A stretch of DNA of 64,000 bases. It comes from Temnothorax longispinosus. Its lineage: Eukaryota; Arthropoda; Insecta; Hymenoptera; Formicidae. Location of the stretch: contig NC_092368.1 in assembly GCF_030848805.1 (NCBI RefSeq), positions 12,392,856 through 12,456,855 on the forward strand. Direction: 5' to 3'. Shown one piece after another: positions 30,907 through 41,917 of this stretch (position 1 is its first letter; every line of letters starts with the position of its first letter). The translations under genes and the position numbers were made by a program. The notes beneath the pieces were generated by a model that saw only the letters and a program-made list of their open reading frames with translations, was not told where the DNA came from and ran no database searches.

Positions 30907-31388
30907 ATGCATGGAATTGGCTACTTCGCACACAGATGGCGCGCACGGAATAGGCCACTTTCGATGCACGTGTGATATAAAAGCATTTGCTAAACGTTTG
31001 AAAAGTCTGACAGCAAACTCTCTACACGAAATGAATTAGCGCGGCGTTTACTAATGTGCTCTGAAAAGCGTCTTCTCAACATTGCTTTCACGAAACGTAC
31101 GTTATAGTGGCGTTTGATAAGCGTTTTGAAAGCGTTCAAAATCCAACGGCGTTGTGTAAGCGTTCTTACAAAGTTTGAAAGCGTATTATAAACTCGATCT
31201 CAAACCCCCATCGAACGGTTGTCAACGCTTTATAAAACTTCTTATTTTCGCCAGGAATATTACTTATAATTATATATAATAAAATCTATTTATATATTCA
31301 TTTATATGTAATTATATCAAGATATTTATAACTCCATATCAAATTATGCAACATTATTTTAAAATTATTTTTCGAGTAGATAATTCTA

Positions 31389-31665
31389 CAGGGTGTCCGG
31401 TAATAATCGTCAAACCTCTTGTATGCAAGTAGAGTGAGTTAAATCGAGTAGAAAAGTCTTCTACCATTTTGCGAAATTCGCAATATTTGGGAATGGGACA
31501 TCTCTTCTCGCCGCGCGCTTCTACTAGAGTAGATTGGCCGATCTTTTTGATTTCTCAATAAATATTCCGAATTTCGCAAAATGATAGAAGACTTTTCTAC
31601 TCATTGTCAGTTTAACTCACTCTACTTGCATACAAGAGGTTCGGCGATTATTACCGGACACCCTG
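31389..31665. mobile_element. TA-flanked MITE (CAGGGTGTCCGG ends)
   Basis: CAGGGTGTCCGGTAATAATC and GATTATTACCGGACACCCTG are exact inverted ends with TA on both sides (31387-31388, 31666-31667). Pairing continues inward through CTTGTATGCAAGTAGAGTGA. Ends starting CAGGG and a TA site suggest a Tc1/mariner relative. Confidence 0.85.
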
Positions 31666-31734
31666 TATTATATAATTATATCTAATTATATATGAACATA
31701 TTTTACATAAATATATAGTTTTGTATAATTCATC

Positions 31735-31735
<1 letters not shown>

Positions 31736-31787
<52 letters not shown>
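31736..31787. repeat. (TA)n microsatellite
   Basis: About 25 uninterrupted TA units. Confidence 0.9.
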
Positions 31788-31789
<2 letters not shown>

Positions 31790-31898
31790 TATATATAAAA
31801 CAATTTTTATACATGTAATCAGAAACAATTTTATCTATTTGTATATGATTATAGATCAGGTCAAAATTCATACTCATGCAATTATATCTACGTAACTA

Positions 31899-32042
31899 TA
31901 TGGAGGGGTAAAAACCACAGTGGTGTAAGTCAAATTTTTAAAAATATTTTTTTGTGTGCATATATGCAATTTATATATTGCATATCTATCCACGCGGGAA
32001 AAAATTTGACTTACACCACTATGACTTTTACCCCTCCATATA
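31899..32042. mobile_element. hairpin MITE
   Basis: TATGGAGGGGTAAAAACCAC at the left pairs with GACTTTTACCCCTCCATA at the right. Inner arms GTGGTGTAAGTCAAATTTTT and AAAAAATTTGACTTACACCA pair around a loop near 31965. Confidence 0.8.
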
Positions 32043-32549
32043 TAATTAGATATAAAACTTTTTTCCCGGGTATGTTAAAATATTGCACCTATATATGTGT
32101 GTTATTTATGACATACACACATACACGTACAGTCGATCACAGAAAGGTTGCAACCGAGGGTAAGTATATATAGATATAGAAAAATATATATTATCCGTTT
32201 ATTACGTAAAATTTCCAAGTAACATATGCAACTTACTTGTTGATTATAATTTCCTACTTAATAATATAAATGCATAATGAAACAAATATGTAGTACACTC
32301 ATAAAATGCTAGCACACTATTTACAATTGCTTAATTTTTACCATTTTTACAAGCTACAGGTATTTTCGTGGATTATTCATTTAATTCAGTGATATTCAAG
32401 TTACCTTACACACTGGTCTTGCTGCTGCTTTAAATGGTTACACTGGGTTCCACTAACCCAACTTGTAGCATATTGGTTTTTCAAATTTGGGGCTAATTTT
32501 TGATTGTCCAAAAGCGGCCAACAACTGCGCATCCACGGAAATGTTAAGA

Positions 32550-32626
32550 ACTCCTGTTGAGCTGGCCCCCCACCTTGTAGAAATTAAAAAACAAATAGTG
32601 CTGGAGGGGCCAGCTCAACAGGAGTA
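32550..32626. repeat. short hairpin
   Basis: ACTCCTGTTGAGCTGGCCCC pairs with GGGGCCAGCTCAACAGGAGT, flanked by AATGTTAAG and TATGTTAAG. The arms are perfect over 20 bp. Confidence 0.8.
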
Positions 32627-32627
32627 T

Positions 32628-32780
32628 GTTAAGGTCTATCCAGACAAACTTGTATAGCGTGTAAGCATAAGCATAAGAAAATTGATTGGTCCATATACAT
32701 GTGCATAAGGAAATAGACCAATCCATCTCTTTATGCATATCCTTATGCACCTATGCAAGTTTGTCTAGATTGACCTTAAA
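32628..32780. mobile_element. hairpin MITE
   Basis: TAAGGTCTATCCAGACAAAC pairs with GTTTGTCTAGATTGACCTTA. Inner arms GCATAAGCATAAG and CTTTATGCATATCCTTATGC pair imperfectly, and GATTGGTC/GACCAATC closes the loop. Confidence 0.8.
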
Positions 32781-32811
32781 GGATCGGAGCAAACCACAAA
32801 AAAGGGTTGAG

Positions 32812-33165
32812 TGAACACACTGGTTAGAGCCTCCGCACAAGACTCTCGTATGATAGCGTAGCGTAGCGTAACGTAACGTAACGTAACGCGGGTTAACGCA
32901 CAAGAAACGCATCGGTTACGGCGTTATACCAGTTTCTTGTGCGTTGATCTATGTTACGTTACGTTACGTTACCATACGAGTCTTGGTGCGGAGGCTCTAA
33001 TCGATACGTTTCTTGTGCGTTGACCAACGTTACACGTTACGCTACGCTATCATACGAGTCTTGTGCGGAGGATCTAACGCCGTAACTGATACGTTTCTTG
33101 TGCGTTAACCCACGTTACGTTACGCTACGTTACCATACGAGAGTCTTGTGCGGAGGCTCTTATAC
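32812..33165. repeat. inverted and tandem repeat with CGTAA pentamers
   Basis: A unit with the end motif TCTTGTGCGGAGGCTCTA, the core CGTTTCTTGTGCGTT and a variable GCGTA/ACGTA pentamer run occurs once inverted (32825-32930) and about three times direct (32930-33165). It looks like a small TIR element amplified in tandem. Confidence 0.75.
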
Positions 33166-33265
33166 CGTGAAGGAAAATAGAGAGAAAAAAAAGAAGAGAC
33201 TGAATAAATACATGTGCATTGAATAAATTAAGAAGTTCATTATACCTCAAGATATATAAATTAAC

Positions 33266-35948
33266 TTATAATCTCCTATAATAATCACGTTGCTGAGATG
33301 GAGATCCCGACATCAGTGTCGAATAAATAAATGGCAAAACGGACGCTAGCGCTAAACAGAGACCGATTACCGGTCGATACCACACCCAAGCGAAACCGAT
33401 CACCAATAAACTAATAGACATGGAGACTGACATAGTTAAAGACTCGACTGCTATTATACCGCAAAGGAACGTCGAATTTAGTATAATTGTCTTTAGTATA
33501 TTTGCTAAGCACGTTGCTGCCACAAACAAGACCAACCATCCAAGTCCTCTGCAACAAAAACAAAGACATTTAATCATTAATAATTTCCCAGATAGCCAAG
33601 CATGTCTGAGCAAAATCGCGCAAACCTGTGATTGCTTATAATGCTGGCAACTTGCCGTATATTTGCTTCAATTAGTTTCGAGTAATTTAATATTTGAAGC
33701 AACACACAGGCAACATTGGATATATGTATTGCCAACAATTTATCGGCAAGAGAACAGCATCAAATTTACTTCGCGTTGCTAGCAATATGACAGCATTGTG
33801 TGATCCTATGAATTATTACAGCAACATGACAGCAACAGCTCAAATTTTGAATCAGACGATTTTAGACCGCAGCATAAGTTACCAACAAGTTGCTGGCAAA
33901 TTGCTGTACAAAATTGTTATAACCTGAAGGCATCAACTTGCCGACAAATCCGGACAGTTGCCACAATTCTGATAGCAACACATACTATGTTGTCGGCAAC
34001 ATGCCAGCAACAATGCAGACACGTTGCTGTCTGGGTTCTTTTATAGTTTTATAGTATCTAATATTACATAATATTTCGTATGTGTATATTTATTTCTAAA
34101 ATAATATGTAATATAAAGTATAGTTTAATTAAAAATCAAATTTGACTTCAAATTTGTAATGTATAATAAAAAAACTTCCATTAAAAGATTTAAAAAATCA
34201 GGCTATTATCAACGATAAACATTTGCATTCATTTTTAAATAAAATATTTATTTTTATTCAGAAATTACCTAACAGTCCAGGTTCGCCAATAATTATGCAC
34301 GTGCTCCAAATGAAACATCTGATCCACTGACATTTTATGCCTTCGTTGAAGCAAGATTTCTTCACTGTGAGATGTGTAATATGGTTTTATGGTGTCTTTT
34401 TCCAACAAGCCGACTACCGAGTAAACATCCCCGTTTTTACCCGCATAGGAAAATTGTATTCTGATGTCTCCTACCTATGAACAAAACAAGGTATATATTA
34501 TACACAGGCTGGTATTCATAGTCGGTCTTATTTCAAGATTGTCTTAAGTAATGTCTTAAGATGCTAATACGGCTCTGTGGCCAGTATTCATAGTCGGTCT
34601 TATTTCAAGACAGTTTAAGTAACAAAACAAAGTAAAAATTTTAAATTTTACAGTGCAAATTGAATAATGGTCTGAATATAAAGAAACTCCAACAGTCCTT
34701 TAAATTTGACAAGGTAAAAAATTTTCTTCTGGAAGAAATTTTTTGCAATTTTACATCAAGATTGTCATTGAATTTTGTTCAAAGTGAAGATCACGAATTT
34801 TTAGTTAGTTCCGAATATTTATGTATTTGGAGAAAGAGAACTTTTTGCAAAAGCCATACTTGTGGATTCCACAAATCTGCACTGTGGTAATACAGTCCAG
34901 AGTGCATTTTAATGTTCTTTCGTTCTGGCCGCTCGTCACTGGTGATCTCTACAAAGTCACTGAATTTCTTCTTCAATTCCAAACCGAGCGTGAAAGCACC
35001 TATCTTTACTTCATCTGCGATTTGCACCTGACTTCTGATTGGCATTTCCTTCGGATTATGATGACCGGTACGAATGTAGAAGTGATCTGAGTCCACGAGT
35101 TTATCCTTCCATTCCGTCGTATAATAGTAATGTTTTTCGTCCTCCGTTATTCCACTGAAACTAAAAACGTAAAGATTTAATATATTTGATATATACTAAA
35201 ATGCAATAGAATTTTTATCTAACATGGAAAGCTCAATAATAAACTTTATTAAATAAAGTTACAAATTAAAGAAAATTTTTATTTTTAAACATGGATTTTG
35301 ATTGCACGCTGACAATGAGTCTTTTTTCGCTACCTTTGCTCTTCTTCAATTTCAATCCACTGGTACATCTGTACCCTTCTCTTTAGCTTCACGCTTGGCA
35401 TAACAATTCCGTAATCTGGTTCAGTTAATGGCTCGGAGACCAATATGGAGCCCGACAGATGTATCAAGCGACCCTCGTATTCAGGTGACAACATCATCGA
35501 ATTAGGAAGCACAACTACATTATGCAGAGCCTCGTCCAAGGAATGCGCCACTTTCACGGCTCTCCCCTGAAATGGCACAGAAAATGTACAATGAAATTAT
35601 GGAAAATCAATCGGATGGTATGACAGAAGTACTACTCGCAAACCTCATTCCAAAATAGAAGATACATTCCAGTAGCGAACATGATGGATCCGATTATAGC
35701 TGTCAGCCATGACTCTCTGAATTGCTCCGAGATTGTCATCGGCGTTTGATTCACGGAGATAGCTTGTCTTCCATTAAGACAATTTTGGCGAATACCATCC
35801 GCGTTTTCCCTCTGTGGCTGGCCATTCTGCTACAAAGTGTACGCTCCGCGAGTCTATCTTATTCTATTAGTAATCTTAATAATTAACGTAAGATGATAAT
35901 AATATTCTTATAGAGCAAAGGGAATGTACCTACATTCGCTCGATACAT
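33266..35948 (-). CDS. TMEM43: TMEM43 (LUMA) homologue, 6 coding exons, 405 aa
   Basis: Exons, in order: 35948-35934, 35829-35644, 35566-35334, 35154-34860, 34474-34269, 33548-33266. All junctions are GT/AG, the frame is kept and the sum is 1218 nt. TMEM43 is a four-pass protein of the inner nuclear envelope and ER that binds emerin and lamins. Seen: an N-terminal membrane segment (about residues 45-65, ending YLLFWNE), then GRAVK, a large lumenal domain with YGIVMPSVKLKRRVQMYQW, RTGHHNP and GDIRIQFSYAG, and three C-terminal hydrophobic segments with WVWYRPVIGLCLALA. These match the vertebrate protein (400 aa) along its length. Intron 5 holds a TIR element. The start is the only ATG in a 5-codon first exon, so it is the least certain part. 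Confidence 0.9.
33587..34035. mobile_element. TIR element in TMEM43 intron 5
   Basis: CCCAGATAGCCAAGC at the left and GTTGCTGTCTGGG at the right are imperfect inverted ends. The interior is rich in repeated GTTGCTGGCAA/TTGCCAGCAAC words in both orientations. It has no coding role. Confidence 0.6.
34507..34620 (+). repeat. direct repeat in TMEM43 intron 4
   Basis: A segment with TATTCATAGTCGGTCTTATT occurs twice, about 74 bp apart (34508 and 34582), separated by ATGCTAATACGGCTCTGTGG. It is probably a MITE remnant. Confidence 0.7.
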
Positions 35949-36547
35949 CCCGACGCCGTGCCGGTCGTAATCTTAAGAGGCGGAGGGCGGAGCTCGGGAG
36001 CTGACAAAGAGGTTTGTTCTTTATTGCTATACTGGAGACTGGAGTTCATACTGCACTGCACTGAACGGAACTATGGCCGTGACGTGACCGCGTAAAGGCC
36101 CTTGCACAATGCCAGGCAACAGGAACCAGGAAATAATCAAAAATTCGTTAATTACAACCTAAAAAATTCGAATGCTATGGATTGGCAATAGGCAATAGGC
36201 ACAGAATTTTCAACGTGACAGAAATGTCTATTTTCGTTTATTCTGTATTTTTAACAATGGTTGCGTTTCGATTCACCACAAGTATGTATGTACATACCTA
36301 CTGAAAATCTATAGTTTACGTTTACGTATGTATGCATACAGACTGTACACGATCGCATGGTAGAAATACAAGGGTATGCTCATACCGTGTCAGACCACTG
36401 CGCATTCCCACCACTTTTGTCTAAGCTTACGTCATACTCGTGTAGCATCGGAATGAATCGGATGTACTCGGTGATTCGCAATGGCTGCGTTCGCTCGGTT
36501 CGCTATTTATGTCGAGTAATTCGTTTGTGATTATTACAGTGTACGCA

Positions 36548-36999
36548 ATGACGTGTAATGTGAAAGGGTGTGGGAACTATCTGGCAAAGACCAGAAAGAT
36601 CGAAGGAAATAAAATAAAATATTTTTCCTTCCCAAAGGATCCAGCACTGTGTAATAAGTGGCGTCAAGCATGCGGAAGAGAAAATATTTCACCAAAATAT
36701 GGTATGTACTTTTGTATAGTAATAAGCATATATTAAAAGCATATATTTAAGAACCTTAAACCTTGTTTGCTTCAGCTAGGATATGTTCGAAGCATTTTGC
36801 TGATGAAGCTTTTACGAAGCCCTTACAAGAACATCTACTAGGTTATTCACCTACACGAACTAGGAAGATACGTCCTGATGCTATCCCGACGTTGCATCTC
36901 CATGCAGTACCTCCACTAACATCAAACTTCCAAACTCTCATAACTTCGAAACTACAGAAAATATATCAAGGATCACGCGTTCCAGACTTCATGCATTGA
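36548..36999 (+). CDS. THAP-domain protein, two exons, 125 aa
   Basis: Exons 36548-36701 and 36776-36999 (GG/GTATGT donor, TTCAG acceptor) join in frame. The protein starts MTCNVKGCG and shows the THAP zinc finger C2CH: two N-terminal Cys, CNKWRQACGR, then CSKHF, ending with RKIRPDAIPTLHL. THAP domains bind DNA and occur in host regulators and at the N-terminus of P-type transposases. An ATG 39 bp upstream is also in frame; 36548 is preferred because THAP domains start at the protein N-terminus. The protein stops shortly after the domain. The transposase C-terminus 600 bp downstream suggests it is the DNA-binding part of a deleted P-like element. Confidence 0.75.
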
Positions 37000-37579
37000 A
37001 GATAAATCCGATTGTCGATCAACTGATATTTTACAACTTTTCCCATGTAAATAAATCATGGGGCTGGTCGAGCGCCAAGAAACCATCACGCCAAACTAGT
37101 GACTAATCGATCCAAATATAGAAACCTTATATCGACGGTGCACGTGTGTGTACGTTTATTATTGCGATGAGTAATTATAGAACGATATCGTTTGACATAC
37201 TTAAGTAGAGCAACTACGTTTGTTTAAATAACGCATCGAGAAACGCGAGCTCCTTATAAATCGTTTTTTCAAACTTGATAATGTTCGTCTTTCATACATG
37301 ATTACAGATTTCAATACGTAAACACAAAAAGAATTACTTGTTCTTACACTCTACTTGTTCGTACACTCAAGAATTACAGTTTCACAAGCTAACGTTTATT
37401 TTTTGCCAATACGTATTTCACAATTATAAAGTTATTACATTCTTTCTGTTCACGTATCTTGTCCAGACTCTTGTAACGTTAGACTAGAGGTTCTCAATCT
37501 ATTTTGTCAAGAGGGCTACATTAAAATCTTTTGTAATGACCAAATAAGAAAGGCCAAATAAGTTATATTTTTGAAAATT

Positions 37580-38079
37580 TCTATCTTACTCCAAGTTATG
37601 AGGAAGAACAGTTATTACAGAAATTAGAAAATTTTAATATTAGCGAGGCTATCGAAGAAGAGAGTTTAAAATATATAGCCGGATACGTAGCATTTAGATT
37701 TAAAAGCACAGATAAAACATTAGGTATTGAAACGCGCCAATTGGAAACAACGGGTGACCAAGATTGGCTGCAAGTTATTTCGCGAGGAAAATGTATGTAT
37801 CCGAGTGACAAATTATTACAATGTGCTCGTATAATGAATATTGAGTTTGCTAAATATCACGGATCCAGTTTGAATAAAGAAAATCTTATATTTCAAAACT
37901 TAGCAAAAATAATAGAACCACAATTGAAAATTAAAATACCGAGAGAGGCATTACTATGCCTCATTAGGACTAGGACATATATTAGGCTGCGCGAAATGAA
38001 CCGAGCGATTGCAATCGCAAATCACAGGCAAAAAAAAAGAAAGATGTCAAAATTTACTAATAAAAAACCTGTATATTAA
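37580..38079 (+). pseudogene. P-type transposase C-terminal fragment
   Basis: The plus strand encodes YIAGYVAFRFK, WLQVISRGKCMYPSDKLLQ and then LLCLIRTRTYIRLREMN, ending in a basic tail before TAA at 38079. This is the C-terminal signature of THAP9/P-like transposases of insects. The frame is open from about 37600 but lacks the catalytic core upstream, and no good start codon is seen. It is read as the 3' part of the same deleted element as the THAP domain. Confidence 0.65.
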
Positions 38080-38698
38080 ATATCTGCATTTATTGTTATT
38101 TGATCTTTTATCTGCATCTTTCCTCTGCATATATAGTTCTTTATGTCGTACGCCACAATATATTTTTGTTTTGCGTCTCAGCTGACAATTCTTTTCCAAT
38201 CGTTTTCCGACCAGTTTTGATTAAAACTAATAATTCGCAGAATTTTAATAATAAATGACTGGAAATTAAAATCTCGTTTTATGTGAAATTTTTCGGTACG
38301 TCGCAATGACTTTTATTCAATGCACACAATTCTTTTTTTCTTAATAATAATAATATTTTTTGTAATATCATATATTTAGACAAACCCACATAAAATAATT
38401 ATAAAATTCGTCAAATAACAATAACGTTTCTAACATCTACAACGAGAGACAAATTCGGGAAACGATGAGCGTTTATCCGTATGTCACGTGCGTTTTTTAT
38501 ATTTATATATTTTCGTTTATATATATTTATTTATTTATAAAACAGAATTTTCTCTCACATAAATGATCAACATTATTTTGTATTCACATATTGTCCGCTC
38601 AAAATGCTTTTATAAATGACTATTACAGATTCGCTGCTTAAATGTGCCGCTCAGTGTGACGTAAGCTTAGACAAGTCGCTGATTGGCTGGGTTCGGAA

Positions 38699-38766
38699 AT
38701 ATGCGCAAGAGCATACCCTTGTATACATGGTGGAAGGAACACAGGTGTGCTCTTGCGCATATATTT
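38699..38766. repeat. inverted repeat at the P-like element right end
   Basis: ATGCGCAAGAGCATAC is matched by GTGTGCTCTTGCGCAT about 35 bp later. The segment CATGGTGGAAG...ACAGGTGTGCTC recurs near mRpL23 (minus strand, about 42665-42700). Confidence 0.65.
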
Positions 38767-38865
38767 CTAACAGCCAATGAGAAATTGATGCCAGATACCT
38801 CCATCTTGCCGCGGTACAGTTTGAATTTGGCGTTATGTCATTAGTGTATAGGCATAGGCTGCGGT

Positions 38866-38983
38866 CAGTGCGGTCCACTTGATGCTACAAATGCTTCGAA
38901 GCATTCCTCTTCTCTTTTCTTTCAATGAAGAAATAAGGAAAAGAAGAATGCTCCAGTATTTGTAGCGTCAAGTGGACCGCAGT
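38866..38983. mobile_element. hairpin MITE (GCGGTCCACTTG ends)
   Basis: AGTGCGGTCCACTTGATGCT pairs with GCGTCAAGTGGACCGCAGT. Inner arms ACAAATGCTTCGAAGCATTC and GAATGCTCCAGTATTTGT pair imperfectly. Ends resemble those of 44779-44890. Confidence 0.8.
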
Positions 38984-39151
38984 CTTACTTATTTATTTTT
39001 ATGTTTTACTTATTTATTTTTGGGTTTAATTTATATATAAAAAGGACAATTGTTGAAGAATAAATCAGTTTGAAAATTATATTATTAATATTGCATACAT
39101 ACGTATATGATATAATTACACAGTATATAAAAACATACATGTAATGCGTAC

Positions 39152-39418
39152 TTATTTTTTAATATTAGTAATTTTTTTCATTTTTTTTGTTTTCTTCCTT
39201 TTATATGCGTCACTTTTTAATTTCTTGTTTAATTCTCGAACACGAATATATGTCCTTGTGCGTATTAAGCATAATAATACTTTGTTTGGTATTTCTAAGC
39301 AGTTTTTATCTTGTAATGCGATGATTTTCGACGCTAATGTTTTAAAAATCCATGGCTCCTTACAAATAGAAGAACCATGATAATCTTGACATTTTCTTTT
39401 CCACAAGCTGCTTCCCAT
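39152..39418 (-). pseudogene. second P-type transposase C-terminal fragment
   Basis: The minus strand encodes YHGSS, then IPNKVLLCLIRTRTYIRVRE and a Lys-rich tail (88 codons). It is clearly related to 37580-38079 but in the opposite orientation and diverged. It is cut just upstream (39420-39450) by the GTCGAC repeat block. Confidence 0.7.
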
Positions 39419-39449
39419 TTTAATAACACAGCTTTCCCTAAGAGCAAAA

Positions 39450-39817
39450 AGTCGACTTTAAGTCGACTTGAAGTCGACTTCTACCGATACTGACTTGGCA
39501 GAAAGTCGACTTTTTTAAGGACGAAAGTCGACTTGAAGTCGACTTGAAGTCGGCGATCAAAAAACGCCGACTAAAAGTCGACTTTCCGTCATGACGGGAA
39601 GTTGACTTTTCGTCATGACGGGAAGTCGACTTCTTGTCATGACGGAAAGTCGACTTTTAGTCGGCGTTTTTTGAGACATTCGCCGACTTCAAATCGACTT
39701 CAAGTCGACTTTCGTCCTTAAAAAAGTCGACTTCTCTGCCAAGTCAGTTTCGGTAGAAGTCGACTTCAAGTCGACTTCCCGTCATGACGGAAAGTCGACT
39801 TCCCGCCAACTTTTAAA
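39450..39817. repeat. GTCGAC palindrome array 1 (foldback)
   Basis: Some twenty copies of AAGTCGACTT or one-base variants occur, arranged so that the block as a whole is also an inverted repeat. ACTTGGCAGA on the left is answered by TCTGCCAAGT on the right, and AAAACGCCGACT by AGTCGGCGTTTT, around a centre near 39620 with CGTCATGACG repeats. No coding sequence is present. Confidence 0.85.
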
Positions 39818-39851
39818 GTCGATAAAATAAACCGCCGCCGCGTACGTCTGG

Positions 39852-39999
39852 AGGTCGGTTGTGTATCTTGAAATGAGGTAAAAATGACAAAAGTTAACAG
39901 ATTTTATTAGATTCTGATAAATAAAATCGTAGATACGCTAATATGAATTTTCTCACTTTTGTAATTTTTAGCTCATTATTTCAAGATACACAATCGACC
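39852..39999. mobile_element. hairpin MITE
   Basis: GGTCGGTTGTGTATCTTGAA pairs with TTCAAGATACACAATCGACC. Inner ATGAGGTAAAAATGACAAAA and TTTTGTAATTTTTAGCTCAT pair imperfectly. Confidence 0.85.
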
Positions 40000-40732
40000 C
40001 TTTGCTGGAAGGCTAAAACTGATGCATTTCGATTTTTTTTCATATATAAAATAATTTAATTATCTAAAAAACTGTAAACTGTATAATTACAATCCTAATG
40101 TTTTATTCTTAATTACAAAGGCGGCCACTGTGTGCCGTCATATCTGTGCCACTTCTGCGTGCGCGGATTCCGGCAGCCACTTCTTGTAAGCTGACAACAG
40201 AACTAAAATTATAAATATATAATATCCACAGACTTTTATACTAGACCATTAACATCTATGGACGTGCACTGCCGAAAAGCTGATGCGAGTGCGAGGTGCA
40301 AGTGTTAGTGAAGGGTGCGGCCATATTGAATTAACAATAAGTCACTATCGGGTGTTCAGTTGCTCATGATGTGCGTTTATCTGCATTCGTTATTACAGTA
40401 CATAACGAAGCAGGCGAATGTTTTTGTGTTAAATATTGGTACATGTTATCAATAAGTTTGTAAGTCATGCCTTCAACGTGTAGCTACTTGAATGCCGAAA
40501 TCGAACCACTACTCCTGTAGTATTAAACCCTTTCTTTTGGACATTCTGTATATGCCAGACTATTGTATAGAAATCTTGTATAAAACTACTTGTATAGAAT
40601 CTGTAGTATAGCATATCTTGACTAAAATCAACATGGCGGCAAGCATCACGGCCGAGATGCCTGTCAGCGGTCTAGTATTGTATAGAAGTCTACTCGATGA
40701 TAATATCTAAATATTATTTTATAAATTAAAAT
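40000..40732. other. unassigned intergenic sequence
   Basis: No coding domain is found. GCGGCCATATTGAA (40319-40332) and ATGGCGGC (40632-40639) resemble YY1-type core-promoter motifs, but no transcript is identified. Confidence 0.4.
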
Positions 40733-41690
40733 CTCACATTTTTCATCCAAACCCCAGATTTCTAGCTGTTTGTATTTGGACACGACTCCCTGCGACTGCA
40801 ACGTTTGTACTATTGCTTGAGTGCGTGGTATCAACCTGAAAAAATCGTATTGAATTGATGTAATCTATTCGATAAATCAACGTGAAATCGAAAGGAGATA
40901 GAATAACGATTTACCTGGCCCATGACTTGGTGATGCTCCCAGGTGTCGTCAGCAACGACGGAACAAATCGTTTCAGCTTAGGGTACACTTGACCCTCCAA
41001 GAAGAAATACGCGAACCACTTTACACCGTCCACAGATGCTCTATATCCATCGATGGTAGTCCCCATCCGGCCTTTCCAAATGTACCAGACACGCGGCAAA
41101 TGATCTTCCCGGCTCCTTGATTATATCTATAAATGAGAATAATATTCGATCATAATAAAGATTAATATCTTTATAAATAAATAGGGAAAACATTATAAAG
41201 CAACAATTGTGATAAAAATACCTTGGCGGTGGATCAACCAATGATTCACTTAAGATGGCATAGCGTGGAAGCGAATTTCGGCAATCATTCGGGTTCTATC
41301 GCCGTGACACCTCGCATATACATCTTATTCGTTTCGTACACCTCTTTATAAATCACCTATTCCGGACTGATTTTCCGTAGAACGCACGAAGAATGCATGA
41401 ACCAGGTTCCTCCATTTCTGATGGTGTTCTGAAAGATGGTTCAGAATAGAGAGGTCGCATTCAATAGGTCTTAATTATCGATGATAATTAATAACACACC
41501 ATACCTAACCTCTAAAGCATATTTCCACTTGGCCTTATCCTGATCCTCTTTTAGATCCGCCATACCTGCAAGAACTATCTGGCGCAGCAATTTCGCTTCC
41601 ATGTCGGTTGGTAACGGCATTCTGTAACAATTCTTGTTGTAGACAATGTAGACAACCGTCTCAAACATATTGCAACATACATACAGTCAA
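40733..41690 (-). pseudogene. broken copy of DEAH-box RNA helicase DHX37 (kurz), C-terminal part
   Basis: The minus strand has exon-like blocks 41690-41510, 41428-41222, 41126-40915 and 40835-40733, bounded by splice-like sites. They encode PTDMEAKLLRQIVLAGMADL, HSSCVLRKI, YKEVYETNKMYMRGVTAIEP, ICRVSGTFGKAGWGLP and WFAYFFLEGQVYPKLKRF, the C-terminal region of DHX37/Dhr1, which acts in 18S rRNA processing. Two in-frame stops (after RKISPE and AIEPE) and a frameshift near 41040 break it. The helicase core is absent. Retained introns point to a DNA duplication, not a retrocopy. Function is very unlikely. Confidence 0.8.
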
Positions 41691-41917
41691 ATTCCAGTAT
41701 TCTGATCTAATCGAGGAAGTCAACGGGAAGACAATGATGACGACGACGACGACGTTTCGTGGCGGTGGTTGATAGCGCGGCGCTTTTCGACGATCGTGTC
41801 CTGTCTCGCGGCATGTATTCCTTGCACTCGCGTAAACATTAATTTTCTCCTCCAGCCTCCTCGAGATTTGCCGCCATATTGATGACGCGCCGCTTGACTG
41901 CTTTCCGTCTTTTTATA

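Larger units (their letters stand above)
28256..31255. mobile_element. 3-kb TIR DNA element carrying nested MITEs and a GC island
   Basis: The left end CCTGGCGAAAATGAGAAGTT and the right end (reverse strand) CCTGGCGAAAATAAGAAGTT define TIRs exactly 3,000 bp apart. Subterminal regions on both sides are rich in GCGTTT/AACGC words (28300-28570 and 30980-31230). No transposase was recognised; three overlapping ORFs at 30334-30820 have no domain signal. Younger MITEs and a tandem duplication sit inside. Confidence 0.65.
36360..38733 (+). mobile_element. P-element-like (THAP) transposon remnant
   Basis: The left flank holds ACAAGGGTATGCTC, then TCTAAGCTTACGTCA at 36420. The right flank holds the inverted TGACGTAAGCTTAGA at 38657, then GAGCATACCCTTGT at 38710, giving paired TIR and subterminal segments. 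Inside are a THAP domain (36548-36999) and a transposase C-terminus (about 37580-38079). The central part of a P-type transposase is missing, so it is internally deleted. Exact ends and an 8-bp target duplication were not established. Confidence 0.6.

Noticed and set aside
32812..33165. CRISPR-like spaced repeats
   Set aside because: Units are long, partly inverted and separated by pentamer runs, not by unique spacers of constant size; the genome is eukaryotic.
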